From: Gemmatimonadota bacterium
GTDB lineage: Bacteria > Gemmatimonadota > Gemmatimonadetes > Longimicrobiales > Gaopeijiaceae
Assembly (NCBI GenBank): GCA_022827345.1
Contig: JAJDTB010000015.1
Location: 25,237 to 89,236 of the forward strand
Reading direction: 5' to 3'
DNA: 64,000 nt
In this document: positions 7,778 to 16,569 of the stretch, in pieces
How the letters are laid out: each line of letters starts with the position of its first letter
Position numbering within the stretch: position 1 is the first letter of the stretch
Made by a program: the position numbers and the translations under genes
Notes under the pieces: model-generated
What the model was told of the DNA's origin: nothing
Seen by the model: the letters and a program-made list of their open reading frames with translations, nothing else
Database searches by the model: none

Positions 7778-10700
7778 ATGTACGACAGCATTTCCCGGCC
7801 GGTCATCCTGCGACCGGTGAATGGCCGGACGCCGGTGTTCGCGGTCCTGTTGCTCGCCGTGGCGGGATTGGCCGCGATGCCGCCGGCGCTTGTCGCCCAG
7901 GACCTTCTCTCCCTCCTCCCGCCCATGGAGTGGCGCTTGATCGGGCCCGACCGCGGCGGACGCTCGATCGCGGTGGCGGGCCACGCCGAGCGGCCCTTCG
8001 AGTACTACTTCGGAGCGACGGGCGGCGGCCTCTTCAAGACAACCGACGGCGGGAACACCTGGCGCCCGGTCACCGACGGGCAGGTCGGCAGCGCCTCGGT
8101 GGGCGCGGTGGCGATGGCGCCGTCGAACCCCGACATCGTCTACATCGGGATGGGCGAGGTGCAGCTGCGCGCCAACGTGCTGCAGGGCGATGGGGTCTAC
8201 CGGTCAGCCGACGCCGGGAAGACGTGGCGGCACATCGGGCTGGCCGACAGCCACGCGATCGGGCGGGTCCGCATTCATCCGACCGACCCGGACCGGGTGT
8301 ACGTGGCGGCGCTCGGGCATCCGTTCGGGCCGAATGCGGAGCGGGGCGTCTTCCGCACCACCGACGGGGGCAAGACGTGGGCAAACGTGCTCTTCCGCGA
8401 CGAGCACACGGGCGCGGTCGATCTCGTCATGGACCCGGGCGATCCTGACGTGCTGTACGCGACGCTCTGGCAGGTGTATCGCAAGCCGTGGCGGCTGTGG
8501 AGCGGCGGCGAGGGGTCGGGGATCTTCAAGTCGACCGACGGCGGCGACACGTGGACCGAGATTACGCGCAATCCGGGGCTGCCGGCCGGGGTGCTCGGCA
8601 AGATCACGGTAACCGTTTCGGGCGCGGATCCGCTGCGGGTGTGGGCGAACATCGAGGCGGAGGAGGGCGGGCTGTACCGGTCCGACGACGGCGGCGAGAC
8701 GTGGGAACTCGTCAACAACCACCGCGACATCTGGCAGCGCGCATTCTATTTCCAGCGGCTGGAGGCGGACCCGGCCGACCGCGACGCGCTCTACATCCTC
8801 AACTTCCGGCTGATGCGCTCGACAGACGGCGGACGGACCCTGGAGAGCGTGCCGGAGACCCACGCCGACCATCACGACCTGTGGATCGATCCCACGAACC
8901 CGCTGCGCATGATCAACGGGAACGACGGGGGCGGCGTGGTGACGGTGAACGGCGGCCGCACCTGGACCTCGATGCGGTATCCGACGGCCCAGATCTACCG
9001 GCTGGCGACAACCGCGGACTTCCCCTACCACGTCTGCGGGGCGCAGCAGGACAACTCGACCGTGTGCGTGTCGTCCGAGCGGGGGCATCTGCGCGACCCA
9101 CGCGGTGCGAGTACGGAGTGGATGTACGCGGTGGGCGGAGGCGAGAGCGGCTATATCGCGCCGCACCCGGCCAACCCCGACATCTTCTACGCGGGCGCGA
9201 CCAACACGCTGACGCGCTACGACCGCGCGACCGGCATGGCGACGGACATCCAGCCGTGGCCGCGGATCGTCATGGGCGAGCCCGCGCGGGACATGCCCGA
9301 GCGCTGGAACTGGACCTATCCGATCGCGGTGGCGCCGCAGCCGCCGCACGCGCTGTACGTCGGATCGCAGCACCTGTGGCGGTCCGTCGACGAGGGTGCG
9401 TCGTGGGCCAGGATCAGCCCGGATCTGACCCGCGCCGACCCCGAGACACTGGGCGATTCCGGCGGCCCTGTCGTGCTCGACCAGGACGGGCCCGAGATCT
9501 ACGCCACCCTGTACTCGATCGGCCTTTCGCCGCACGATCCCGGGACGATCTGGACCGGGTCCGACGACGGTCTCGTGCACCTGACGCGCGACGGCGGCAG
9601 CGAATGGCGCGACGTGACGCCCCCGGACATGCTCGCGCACACGCGCGTGATGACCATAGACGTGTCCGCCCACGACCCTGCGCGCGCGCACGTGGCCGGC
9701 ATCCGCTACGAGATGGACGACCGGGCGCCCTATGCGTGGACGACCGACGACTACGGCGCGACCTGGACACGGATCAGCGACGGCATCCCCACCGGCGCCT
9801 TCGTGCGCGTGATGCGCGAAGACCCGAAGCGGGAGGGACTCCTGTACGCCGGCACCGAACACGGCGTGTTCGTCTCCTTCGACGGCGGCGGCGCCTGGAG
9901 CGACCTGTCGTCCCGGCTCCCCCGCACGCCCGTCACCGGCATCTCGGTCGAGGAGCGCGACCTGGTAATCAGCACCCACGGCCGCTCCTTCCGGGTCCTC
10001 GACGACATCGAGACGCTGCGGCAGCTCGACGTGACCGTCGCCGACTCCGACGTCCACCTCTTCGACCCTGCCGACGCCGTCCGGCGCTCGATCCCCGCCG
10101 TGATCGACTTCCGGGTGAGCCGGCCGGGGCGCGTGCAGCTCGATGTCCTGACGGACGACGGCGCCCAGGTGACCACCCTCTTCACCGCCGACTCGGCCGC
10201 GGGCACTCACCGCGCCCGCTGGGACCTCCGCTACCCCGGCGCGCTGACGTTCGCGGGGATCGTGTTGGAAGGCGGCAATCCGGCAGTGGGCCCGTGGGCG
10301 CCGCCGGGCCGCTACCGCGCGCGCCTGACCGTCGGCGGCGTCACGCGCGAGGCCGCCTTCAACGTACACCTCGACCCGAGGCTCGGGGCCGTCTCCACCG
10401 CGGCGCTGGCCGGCCAGTTCCGGCTCGCCATGGCGATCCGCGATGCCGAGAGCCAGGCGAACGGCACCGTAGTGACGGCGCGGGAGCTGCTCGACCAGAT
10501 CGATCATTTCGGGCCGCGGATCGGAGACGCCGCCCTCCGTGACGACGTCGGGGGCTTCGCCGCCGGCATCGAAGCGGTCGCGGGCGAACTCTACCAGCTC
10601 CGCAACCAGAGCCCGAAGGACAAGATCGCCTTCCCCATCAAGCTGAACGACCGCCTGACCGGGCTCCGCAGCCACCTGGAGCGGGGCGACGGCACACCGC

Positions 10701-11023
10701 TCGATGCCTACCGGGCGGTGTTCGAGGAGCTGTCCGCGGAACTCGGTTCGCTGATGGACCGGTTTCGAGGGATGATCGACGAAGACCTGCCCCGCTTGAA
10801 CCGCCGGCTCGAAGCGGCGGGACTTCCGCTACTGGAGGCCCGGGGGCCGTCTACCCGAACCGCACCCCCTGCGCCAGCGGCAGCTCGGGACTCCAGTTCA
10901 CCGTATTCGTCTGCCGCCGCATGTAGGCCTTCCACGCGTCCGACCCCGATTCGCGCCCGCCGCCCGTCTCCTTCTCGCCGCCGAACGCGCCGCCGATCTC
11001 CGCGCCGCTGGTGCCGATGTTGA
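7778..11023 (+). CDS. Secreted BNR/VPS10 (sortilin-like) beta-propeller protein
   Basis: About 1081 aa. The ATG at 7778 has AGGGGAGG just upstream and begins a Sec signal (ending near ALVAQ, about residue 47). Residues ~50-770 carry many BNR/Asp-box repeats of the S-x-D-G-G-x-T-W kind (TTDGGNTWRP, SADAGKTWRH, STDGGDTWTE, SDDGGETWEL), forming VPS10-type propellers. The C-terminal ~250 residues hold a beta-sandwich region and a helical part. Such proteins are called glycosyl hydrolase-like, but a sialidase active site is not evident. The frame does not stop at the end of the recognisable domain. It runs 173 bases into the convergent ALDH gene, giving an Arg/Ser/Pro-rich tail of ~60 residues that looks non-native. 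A lost stop or a frameshift near 10840 is possible. Confidence 0.88.
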   Translation: MYDSISRPVILRPVNGRTPVFAVLLLAVAGLAAMPPALVAQDLLSLLPPMEWRLIGPDRGGRSIAVAGHAERPFEYYFGATGGGLFKTTDGGNTWRPVTDGQVGSASVGAVAMAPSNPDIVYIGMGEVQLRANVLQGDGVYRSADAGKTWRHIGLADSHAIGRVRIHPTDPDRVYVAALGHPFGPNAERGVFRTTDGGKTWANVLFRDEHTGAVDLVMDPGDPDVLYATLWQVYRKPWRLWSGGEGSGIFKSTDGGDTWTEITRNPGLPAGVLGKITVTVSGADPLRVWANIEAEEGGLYRSDDGGETWELVNNHRDIWQRAFYFQRLEADPADRDALYILNFRLMRSTDGGRTLESVPETHADHHDLWIDPTNPLRMINGNDGGGVVTVNGGRTWTSMRYPTAQIYRLATTADFPYHVCGAQQDNSTVCVSSERGHLRDPRGASTEWMYAVGGGESGYIAPHPANPDIFYAGATNTLTRYDRATGMATDIQPWPRIVMGEPARDMPERWNWTYPIAVAPQPPHALYVGSQHLWRSVDEGASWARISPDLTRADPETLGDSGGPVVLDQDGPEIYATLYSIGLSPHDPGTIWTGSDDGLVHLTRDGGSEWRDVTPPDMLAHTRVMTIDVSAHDPARAHVAGIRYEMDDRAPYAWTTDDYGATWTRISDGIPTGAFVRVMREDPKREGLLYAGTEHGVFVSFDGGGAWSDLSSRLPRTPVTGISVEERDLVISTHGRSFRVLDDIETLRQLDVTVADSDVHLFDPADAVRRSIPAVIDFRVSRPGRVQLDVLTDDGAQVTTLFTADSAAGTHRARWDLRYPGALTFAGIVLEGGNPAVGPWAPPGRYRARLTVGGVTREAAFNVHLDPRLGAVSTAALAGQFRLAMAIRDAESQANGTVVTARELLDQIDHFGPRIGDAALRDDVGGFAAGIEAVAGELYQLRNQSPKDKIAFPIKLNDRLTGLRSHLERGDGTPLDAYRAVFEELSAELGSLMDRFRGMIDEDLPRLNRRLEAAGLPLLEARGPSTRTAPPAPAAARDSSSPYSSAAACRPSTRPTPIRARRPSPSRRRTRRRSPRRWCRC

Positions 11024-12434
11024 CGTTCGCGATGCCGCAGTCGCTGCCGCGGTGGGAGAGGAAGAGTTCCGCCTCGCGCATGTGATCGGTGAAGATCGCC
11101 GAGGACAGTCCCTGGGGGACGCCGTTGTGGAGCGCGATGGCCTCGCCGAGCTCGTCGACGGCCTGGGCGCGGGTCGCATCCGCGCTCCCGTAACCGATGA
11201 TGTAGAGGATCGGGGCGAAGGTCTCCTCCTGCACGATGTCGAATTCGTTCCGCGCCGAGGCGATGCAGGGGGTGACGTAGTGGCCGCCGGGGAAGTCGGC
11301 GCCGTTCAGCCGCTCTCCGCCGCAGAGGATCGTGCCGCCTTCGGCCTGGACGCGGCGCACGGCACCTTCGAGGTCGAGGACCGCCTGGTGGTTCACGACC
11401 GGGCCCATCAGGGTGGACGGGTTAAGGGGGTCGCCGATGCGCACGTCCCGGTAGGCTGTGACGAGGCGCCGCTCGAGTTCGCCGCGGATGGACTCGTGGA
11501 CGATGATGCGCCGCGTGCTGGTGCAGCGCTGCCCCGCCGTGCCGACCGAGCCGAAGAGGATCGCCGGCAGCACCAGGTCCATGTTGGCGTGCGGCGTGAC
11601 GATGATCGCGTTGTTGCCGCCGAGTTCGAGTATGGTGCGGCCCAGGCGCTCGCCCACGACCCGCGCGACCCGGTACCCCATTCTGCAGCTCCCTGTAGCC
11701 GATACCAGCGGTATGCGCCGGTCATGCAGGAGCTTGTCCCCAACCGTGGACCCTCTTCCCACCACCAGCGAGAAGATTGCGGGGTCGTGCCCGTTCTCGC
11801 GCGCCACCTCGGCCGCGATCCGGGTGCAGGCGATTGCGGTGAGCGGCGTCTGGCTGGACGGCTTCCAGAGTGTGGCGTCCCCGCAGACGGCGGCGATCGC
11901 GGCGTTCCAGCTCCACACCGCGACGGGGAAGTTGAAGGCGGTGATGACCCCGACCACGCCGAGCGGGTGCCACTGCTCGAACATGCGGTGGTCCGGGCGT
12001 TCGGAGTGCATCGACAGGCCGTAGAGCTGGCGGGACAGGCCGGTCGCGAAGTCGCAGATGTCGATCATCTCCTGCACTTCGCCTTCGCCCTCGGTGAGGA
12101 TCTTGCCCATCTCGAGGGTGACGAGCCGGCCCAGCGCGGCCTTGTGCTCGCGGAGGCGCTCGCCGATCTGGCGGACGACCTCGCCGCGCTTCGGGGCCGG
12201 GACGGTGCGCCAATCCAGGAACGCCTCGTGCGCGCGCGCGACTATATGATCGTACTCGTCCTCGGTGACCTGGCGGACGGTCGCGATGCGGGAGCCGTCG
12301 ATCGGGGTGTGGACATCGAGTTCGGGGCCGGAGCCGATCCACTCGCCGGCGAAGCCGCCGGGGTTGAGGTCGTCGATGCCGAGGGAGGCGAGGAGGCGGG
12401 TGGTGCGGCTGTCAGTGTAAAGTGTGGTTGTCAT
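10851..12434 (-). CDS. ALDH7-family aldehyde dehydrogenase (aminoadipate-semialdehyde type)
   Basis: 527 aa NAD-dependent aldehyde dehydrogenase. The closest family is ALDH7 (antiquitin/AmaB), which oxidises alpha-aminoadipate semialdehyde in lysine degradation. Seen: LEMGKILTEG, the cofactor-site FNFPVAVWSWN, ELGGNNAIIV with the general-base glutamate near residue 270, and GTAGQRCTSTRR with the catalytic cysteine near residue 304. The ATG at 12434 is chosen from the family N-terminus; no clear Shine-Dalgarno is seen. It is the last gene of a minus-strand run (ETF-QO, CDGSH, lipoprotein B, quinone reductase, ALDH). Its 3' end overlaps the tail of the convergent propeller gene by 173 bases. 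Substrate assignment is inferred from subfamily motifs; related semialdehydes are possible. Confidence 0.88.
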   Translation of the reverse strand: MTTTLYTDSRTTRLLASLGIDDLNPGGFAGEWIGSGPELDVHTPIDGSRIATVRQVTEDEYDHIVARAHEAFLDWRTVPAPKRGEVVRQIGERLREHKAALGRLVTLEMGKILTEGEGEVQEMIDICDFATGLSRQLYGLSMHSERPDHRMFEQWHPLGVVGVITAFNFPVAVWSWNAAIAAVCGDATLWKPSSQTPLTAIACTRIAAEVARENGHDPAIFSLVVGRGSTVGDKLLHDRRIPLVSATGSCRMGYRVARVVGERLGRTILELGGNNAIIVTPHANMDLVLPAILFGSVGTAGQRCTSTRRIIVHESIRGELERRLVTAYRDVRIGDPLNPSTLMGPVVNHQAVLDLEGAVRRVQAEGGTILCGGERLNGADFPGGHYVTPCIASARNEFDIVQEETFAPILYIIGYGSADATRAQAVDELGEAIALHNGVPQGLSSAIFTDHMREAELFLSHRGSDCGIANVNIGTSGAEIGGAFGGEKETGGGRESGSDAWKAYMRRQTNTVNWSPELPLAQGVRFG

Positions 12435-12468
12435 TTTGTAATGTCTGCTTGTCAGTCTGGCAAGATTG

Positions 12469-13452
12469 TCAGGGTAGGAGGACCGTGCACCCATGCGTCT
12501 GGCGCGACTCGAGCGCGCGGTGGGCCTTGGCCGCCTCGGCGAGGGGGAAGCGCTGGCCGATGGTGAGCCGGATGCGGCCGGCCTCGATGTGGCCGAGCAG
12601 CTCGCCGGCGGCCTCTTCCAGATCCGCGCGGCGCTCGATGTAGGGCGCGAGCGAGGGACGGGCGACGGTGATCCCCTTCGCGCTCAGGCGCAGCAGGTTG
12701 AGCGGGGGAACCGCGCCGGAAGCGTTGCCGAAGGTGATCATCATGCCGAAGCGGGCGAGGCACTCCATCGAGCCGTCGAAGGTGGCCTTGCCGACGCCGT
12801 CGAAGACCACCGGGACGCCTTCGCCGCCGGTGATCTCGCGCACGCGCTCCACGAAGTCCTCTTCCTTGTAGAGGATGACGTGATCGCAGCCGTGCTCGCG
12901 CGCGACCTCCCCCTTCTCCGCGCTGCCGGCGGTGCCGATGACGGTCGCGCCCAGCGCCTTGCACCACTGGGACAGGATCGTCCCGACGCCCCCGGCGGCG
13001 GCGTGCACGAGCACGGTTTCGCCCGCGCTCAGGCGGTAGGTGCGGCGGCACAGATACCACGAGGTCATCCCCTTCAGCATGGCCGCGGCGGCCGTCCCGG
13101 AATCGACCCCGTCCGGGATCGGCACCAGCTGGCCCGTCGGCATGACGCGCCGCTCGCAGTAGCTGCCGAGGCCGAACCCGTACGCGACGCGGTCGCCGAC
13201 CTGGAACGATGGGGCGGCGCCCGCCGGGCCGACCGCCTCGACCACGCCCGCGCCTTCCATCCCGATCGCGGTGGGCAGCGACGGCACGGGGTAGAGGCCG
13301 CTGCGATGATAGGTGTCGATGAAGTTCAGGCCGATGGCCTCGTGCCGCACCAGCACCTCGCCCGGACCCGGCCCCGGCAGTGCGACCTCTTCCCGGCGGA
13401 GCACCTCGGGCCCGCCCAGTTCGTGAATGCGAATTGCGTTTGTCGTGTTCAT
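12469..13452 (-). CDS. NAD(P)H:quinone oxidoreductase, zinc-independent MDR family
   Basis: 327 aa, medium-chain dehydrogenase/reductase of the quinone-reductase (Qor) type. The N-terminal GroES-like fold has the family segment GLNFIDTYHRSGLYP, and the Rossmann domain has VHAAAGGVGTILSQW around residue 148 for NAD(P)H. The structural-zinc cysteine cluster of true alcohol dehydrogenases is absent, as expected for Qor. It is a cytosolic enzyme reducing quinones or enone-type compounds. It lies 63 bases after lipoprotein B and 34 before the ALDH gene, so it is likely in the same transcript and shares a redox theme with the ETF-quinone oxidoreductase upstream. Confidence 0.9.
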   Translation of the reverse strand: MNTTNAIRIHELGGPEVLRREEVALPGPGPGEVLVRHEAIGLNFIDTYHRSGLYPVPSLPTAIGMEGAGVVEAVGPAGAAPSFQVGDRVAYGFGLGSYCERRVMPTGQLVPIPDGVDSGTAAAAMLKGMTSWYLCRRTYRLSAGETVLVHAAAGGVGTILSQWCKALGATVIGTAGSAEKGEVAREHGCDHVILYKEEDFVERVREITGGEGVPVVFDGVGKATFDGSMECLARFGMMITFGNASGAVPPLNLLRLSAKGITVARPSLAPYIERRADLEEAAGELLGHIEAGRIRLTIGQRFPLAEAAKAHRALESRQTHGCTVLLP

Positions 13453-13515
13453 TTCGGTCGATTCCGGCGTGGCGGCCGGGTAAGAGTGGATGTCAGCGCG
13501 GTCCTCGCCGCTGCG

Positions 13516-14358
13516 TCAGTACTGCAGGCGCACCCGCACCGGTCCCTCGAACCCCATGTTGAGGGGCGCCATGCCCGGTATGGTCATGCTTCCCGCCAGC
13601 TCGCGCTCGAAGAACGCCTCGGCCAGGAGTCCGCGTTCGGTGTCCCACAGCACGAACCCGGTCGTCGGTCCGGTCATGCTCTGGGTGATCGTGGCGCCGG
13701 CCTGCACGAACTCCGCCTCGTTGGCGACGTCGCCGGCGACTGCGATGTGCCGCAGCGTGCGCCCATCGACGACGGTGTCGCCGACCAGCGTGTGGGTGTA
13801 GACGGTGGTGGAGTTCGTCTTGATCGCCCCGTCGTCGATCGTCCAGGTGACGGTGTCGACCCAGGTGGCCCCGGGATCCACAGCGCCGGCGGGCAGCCGC
13901 GGGAAGAGATCGTTGGCGATGTGATGGAAGGGCGACAGCTGTGCGGCCGGGCCCCCCACGGTGGGGACGGAGACGACCTCTTCGACTCCGCGGCGTCCGA
14001 ACACGATCTCGAGGTGCCCGGTCACGTCGTTCAGGCCGGTGGACAGGGTGCCCTGCATCGGATTCGACATCGACGCCTCGAAGCGCTCCACGCTGCCGGT
14101 CGCGCGGACGCCGCGCGGGTCCATCTCGAACGTCATGCTCAGGGTGGTGGCCGAATTGGTCGGGATGTCCAGCGCGCCCACGGGAGAGTTCACGTAGACC
14201 GCGGCCGAATCGACGATCTCGTAGACTGCGATCGCCGGGGACGGGACCACGTAGGCCAGGGTATCTTCAGGGGACGAGCCGCCGGTTGTGGCGCAGGCGA
14301 GCGTCAAGACGCAACTGATGGTCAGACCACCACTTATGGTCCACCGGCGGCCCATCAT
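13516..14358 (-). CDS. Exported protein of unknown function (paralog B of three-member family)
   Basis: 280 aa. The frame extends further upstream, but that part is only a shadow of the CDGSH gene. The ATG at 14358 overlaps the CDGSH stop as ATGA, so translation is probably coupled. The N-terminus is a hydrophobic signal ending TLACATT; Cys22 could be a lipidation site, although the lipobox is weaker than in paralog A. The mature domain repeats the family blocks AVYEIVDS, NSPVGALDI, NDLFPRLP, PGATWVDTV, HTLVGDTVVDGRTLRHIA and SMTGPTTGFVLWDTE. Function unknown. Sitting in an ETF-QO/CDGSH/quinone-reductase operon, it may serve a membrane redox process, but that rests on position alone. Confidence 0.8.
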   Translation of the reverse strand: MMGRRWTISGGLTISCVLTLACATTGGSSPEDTLAYVVPSPAIAVYEIVDSAAVYVNSPVGALDIPTNSATTLSMTFEMDPRGVRATGSVERFEASMSNPMQGTLSTGLNDVTGHLEIVFGRRGVEEVVSVPTVGGPAAQLSPFHHIANDLFPRLPAGAVDPGATWVDTVTWTIDDGAIKTNSTTVYTHTLVGDTVVDGRTLRHIAVAGDVANEAEFVQAGATITQSMTGPTTGFVLWDTERGLLAEAFFERELAGSMTIPGMAPLNMGFEGPVRVRLQY

Positions 14359-14786
14359 CGGGCTGAGAACCCGCTGTCGCGGTGTGACCCGTCGCAGAAC
14401 GGTTTCGTCGTCGAAATCCCGCAGCGGCACAGCGCGCCCTTCGTCCCCGACACGGTTGTGCCGTCCGCCGCGACCACCGTAAGCGGCCCGCGCACCAGGA
14501 GGGGGCCGTCCGTGGCGCACACGATCACGACCGGGTCGTCCTCGGCCGGCTCGTCCGCACCCGGCACCAGGCGCCCGCCCTGGATCACTCCGGGATCGTC
14601 GAATCCCATCTTGTTGTGCGTTCCGTCGCAGTACGGCTTGTTGCCGGAGTGCCCGCAGCGGCACAGCGCGACATCGTCGGTCTCGTCGATCTGCTCGCCG
14701 CCGGCCTCGATCCGGATCCGCCCGGCAAGACACAGGGGTCCGCCAGGGGGTACTTCGGCCACATTTCCACTCGTTCGGTCGCTCAT
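14355..14786 (-). CDS. Dual CDGSH-type [2Fe-2S] protein
   Basis: 143 aa, small soluble iron-sulfur protein with two complete CDGSH motifs (C-x-C-x7-8-C-D-G-x-H): residues 42-57 (CRCGHSGNKPYCDGTH) and 120-135 (CRCGISTTKPFCDGSH). Each should bind a [2Fe-2S] cluster through three Cys and one His, as in mitoNEET-like proteins. Between them a small beta segment (DGPLLVRGPLTVV) resembles the domain found in bacterial tandem CDGSH proteins. The start lies five bases after the ETF-QO stop and the stop overlaps the lipoprotein B start, so it is in the same operon. It is likely a redox or electron-transfer partner; no target can be named from sequence. Confidence 0.92.
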   Translation of the reverse strand: MSDRTSGNVAEVPPGGPLCLAGRIRIEAGGEQIDETDDVALCRCGHSGNKPYCDGTHNKMGFDDPGVIQGGRLVPGADEPAEDDPVVIVCATDGPLLVRGPLTVVAADGTTVSGTKGALCRCGISTTKPFCDGSHRDSGFSAR

Positions 14787-14791
14787 CGTCC

Positions 14792-16462
14792 TCACATTCT
14801 CCGGTACTGTGGACCGCTGCCGCCTTCGCGCGGAGCCCACCTCGGACCCAGCACGTCGGTGGCCTTGCAGTCCACGCAATTGGGCGCGTTCACGCGCAGT
14901 TGATCGCCCTCGCGCTCGTACACTCCGGCGGGGCACATGTGTACGTACATCTCCGCAACTTCGGGCGGAATATCCTCGCCCACCGCAAGGTGGGACGGGA
15001 TGTCGTCGCGGGTCTGATTGCCGCTCTTGAAGACGGCGTCCACCTTCGACACCGCCAGCGGCCCACGGGCTTCCGGCGCTGTGCCGAGGACTTTCGCCTC
15101 TTCCGCATCGAGCTTCGAGGCGATTGCCGCCCTGGGAATCCTCCCACCGGTCGCCGTGGCCAGCGAAGCCTTCGCGCCGCCCAGGAAGAACCCGCTCTTG
15201 AAGGCCAGGCGCATGTTCCGGTTGCGCCTGAGGTCGCGCACGATGAAGGACTCGTCCACGGACCTCGTGTAGGGGGCCAGTCCGGCCGCTGAAGTGTCGC
15301 CCGATTTCAGCGCCGAATAGATCGCCCGGGCCGCCAGAACGCCTGAGTGCATCGCGTAGTGAATGCCCTTCAGGGAGGCGACGTCGACGTACCCCGCGGC
15401 GTCCCCCACGATGCAGATTCCGCCCCCGTGACGCCGCTCCGGCAGGGAATGATACCCGCCTTCCGGGATCGTCTTGGCCCCCCACTCCACCATCTCGCCC
15501 CCTTCGAGGATGCGGCGGAAGAGGGGGTGGTGCTTGACGCGCTGGAGGAGTCCGTGGACGTCGAGCCGGGCGTTCGAATAGTCGAGGCTGACGACGAGGC
15601 CGAGGGCGACGAGGTCGTCGGCGAGGGGGTATGCGAAGGTGCCGCCGAACCCGTCCCTGACGAGCGGCCATCCCATGGTGTGGATGATGCGGTCGAGCGG
15701 GCGCGGCACCTCCCACAGCTCCTTCACTCCCAGCGAATAGATCTGCGGATTGGTGGACCCGATGCCCTGCCACTCCAGGTACGCCTGCGAGAGCGTGCCG
15801 CGCGTGCCCTCGGAGAGGACGGTCACGCGGGCGGTCAGGTCCATGGGCGGCATGTAGTTGCCGCCGGACGGACGGCCGTCCCGATCGAGGCCCCGCGCCG
15901 CGGTCCTGACGCCGATCACGTCGTCGCCGTCCACGAGGAGGGCGTCGGCGGGGAAGCCCGGCAGGATCATCACTCCCAGCTCCTCCGCGCGTTCGCCCAT
16001 CCAGCGCACCAGTTCGCATATGGAGGCGATGTGGTTGCCGTGGTTGCGCATCGTGGGCGGCGCGGGGATGCGGATGTGGTTCTTCTCCGTGAGGAAATAC
16101 ACCGCCTCGCGCTCGACCGGTCGCCGTAACGGCAAGTCGGACCATGACATACCGGGAAACATTTCGCGCAGCGCACGCGGATTCACGACCGCCCCGGAGA
16201 GGTTGTGGTCGCCCAGCGCCTCGGCCTTCTCCAGCACGCCGATCATGATGTCCCCGACGCCGTCGCCGTTCTCGTTCCCCTCGGCCACCAGGCGGGACAG
16301 CTCGATCGCGCCCGCCAGTCCGGCGGGGCCGGCGCCCACGAAGAGCACATCGAGCGGCTCCGCATCGGGGCCCGGCGGCTCCTGGAGGATGAGGTGCTCG
16401 GCAGGCAGGCGGGGCTGGTGCCGATTGGGATATATGCGGCCCTCGGGCCCGTTTTGCGTCAC
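14792..16462 (-). CDS. Electron transfer flavoprotein-ubiquinone oxidoreductase (ETF-QO)
   Basis: About 556 aa from a GTG at 16462, preceded by AGGAG at ideal distance; the ATG at 16549 would add a proline-rich leader. The enzyme passes electrons from ETF to the quinone pool at the membrane. Seen: FAD-binding LFVGAGPAGLAGAIELSRL, GDHNLSGAVVNPRAL, GGGICIVGDAAGYVDV and the C-terminal ferredoxin-like domain with MCPAGVYE and NCVDCKATDV. In characterised ETF-QO the cluster ligands are CPAG..., then C-x2-C-x2-C (NCVHCKTC). Here the last of those cysteines is replaced (KAT instead of KTC), leaving three canonical ligands. No etfA/etfB genes are in the window. First gene of the CDGSH/lipoprotein B/Qor/ALDH7 run. 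Confidence 0.92.
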   Translation of the reverse strand: MTQNGPEGRIYPNRHQPRLPAEHLILQEPPGPDAEPLDVLFVGAGPAGLAGAIELSRLVAEGNENGDGVGDIMIGVLEKAEALGDHNLSGAVVNPRALREMFPGMSWSDLPLRRPVEREAVYFLTEKNHIRIPAPPTMRNHGNHIASICELVRWMGERAEELGVMILPGFPADALLVDGDDVIGVRTAARGLDRDGRPSGGNYMPPMDLTARVTVLSEGTRGTLSQAYLEWQGIGSTNPQIYSLGVKELWEVPRPLDRIIHTMGWPLVRDGFGGTFAYPLADDLVALGLVVSLDYSNARLDVHGLLQRVKHHPLFRRILEGGEMVEWGAKTIPEGGYHSLPERRHGGGICIVGDAAGYVDVASLKGIHYAMHSGVLAARAIYSALKSGDTSAAGLAPYTRSVDESFIVRDLRRNRNMRLAFKSGFFLGGAKASLATATGGRIPRAAIASKLDAEEAKVLGTAPEARGPLAVSKVDAVFKSGNQTRDDIPSHLAVGEDIPPEVAEMYVHMCPAGVYEREGDQLRVNAPNCVDCKATDVLGPRWAPREGGSGPQYRRM

Positions 16463-16569
16463 CTGGACTCCTGTTTGCTCTGCGGGGAGCCTTTCCGGCC
16501 CCACGGGATTCCCCGGCCCGTCCGCCCGGCCGGTGGCTCGTGCGGGCATGCCGTGGTTAACTTACCCAC

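Noticed and set aside
8204..10675. Very long open frame antisense to the propeller gene
   Set aside because: Composition is typical of GC-rich antisense shadows, with no domain or plausible start; the sense strand has clear BNR repeats.
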